Assembly (NCBI GenBank): GCA_019418525.1
Contig: DYBS01000163.1
Location: 1-5,357 of the forward strand
Direction of reading: 5' to 3'
DNA from: Clostridiales bacterium
Lineage (GTDB): Bacteria > Bacillota > Clostridia > Oscillospirales > Oscillospiraceae
Length of the DNA: 5,357 nucleotides
Part shown: positions 5,262-5,357 of the stretch, in pieces
Layout of the letters: every line of letters starts with the position of its first letter
Position numbering within the stretch: position 1 is the first letter of the stretch
Position numbers and translations under genes: made by a program
The notes under the pieces: model-generated
What the model was told of the DNA's origin: nothing
Database searches by the model: none
Seen by the model: only the letters and a program-made list of their open reading frames with translations

Positions 5262-5357
5262 TTATGGCGCGCAGCGGCGGCGCAGCAGAGACAGCGGCGG
5301 CGCCATCCGGGGCAGGGGCAGATGGAAGCGCATCTGGGGGGTGCGGGGCTCAGTGAG
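5262..5357 (-). CDS. Possible C-terminal tail of an upstream gene (runs off right edge)
   Basis: One minus-strand frame is open from the right edge for 31 codons and stops at TAA (5264-5262), 4 nt before the terminator hairpin. A stop placed just before a terminator is what the end of a gene would look like. The tail is Pro-, Leu- and Arg-rich, ending PPLSLLRRRCAP. I do not recognise it, and such a short stretch could be open by chance in GC-rich DNA. The main support is the terminator that follows. Confidence 0.45.
   Translation of the reverse strand, partial: LTEPRTPQMRFHLPLPRMAPPLSLLRRRCAP

Noticed and set aside
5152..5262. BceR-type inverted-repeat operator at the operon promoter
   Set aside because: The only clear inverted repeat is the terminator hairpin. 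No spaced palindrome overlaps or precedes the -35 box convincingly.

Overview
All genes I can support in this window lie on the minus strand, so transcription runs from right to left. The DNA is GC-rich. The genes have strong AAGGAG/GGAGGG-type ribosome binding sites, consensus sigma-A-like promoters, and a T-box leader in front of alaS. Together with the protein sequences, this suggests a GC-rich Gram-positive bacterium of the class Clostridia, perhaps a gut Oscillospiraceae (Flavonifractor-like). The genus is an inference; there is no rRNA here to confirm it.

Layout in transcription order, right to left. (1) About 5262-5357 is probably the last 31 codons of a gene entering from the right edge. 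It is followed at once by a hairpin terminator (5224-5257). (2) A promoter (5193-5221) starts a tight five-gene run. The first gene encodes a secreted two-domain protein (3952-5151) with a copper-amine-oxidase-N-like domain and a NodB-like domain that appears to have lost its catalytic residues. Next come a class V PLP-dependent cysteine desulfurase-like enzyme (2765-3925), an OmpR/BceR-type response regulator (2088-2765), a BceS-type intramembrane-sensing histidine kinase (1072-2097) and an unrecognised four-helix membrane protein (535-1059). The first gap is 26 nt. The rest are joined by a TGATG overlap, a 10-nt overlap and a 12-nt gap, so co-transcription and translational coupling are likely. 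(3) The promoter of alaS sits inside the end of the last operon gene, its -10 box sharing bases with that gene's stop codon. It drives an approximately 280-nt T-box leader with a GCC (Ala) specifier, a UGGU acceptor-end-binding bulge and an explicit terminator/antiterminator switch, followed by the start of alaS, which runs off the left edge.

How the parts may work together. The alaS unit is standard: uncharged tRNA-Ala stabilises the antiterminator and lets alaS be transcribed. The five-gene operon is the unusual part. BceRS-type kinases normally sense antimicrobial peptide or envelope stress through a partner BceAB ABC transporter. No transporter is present here. Instead the system is coupled to a desulfurase-like enzyme, a small membrane protein and a secreted degenerate deacetylase-like protein. 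I propose, as inference only, a rewired envelope- or sulfur-related sensing module. No terminator is visible between this operon and alaS except the T-box attenuator itself.
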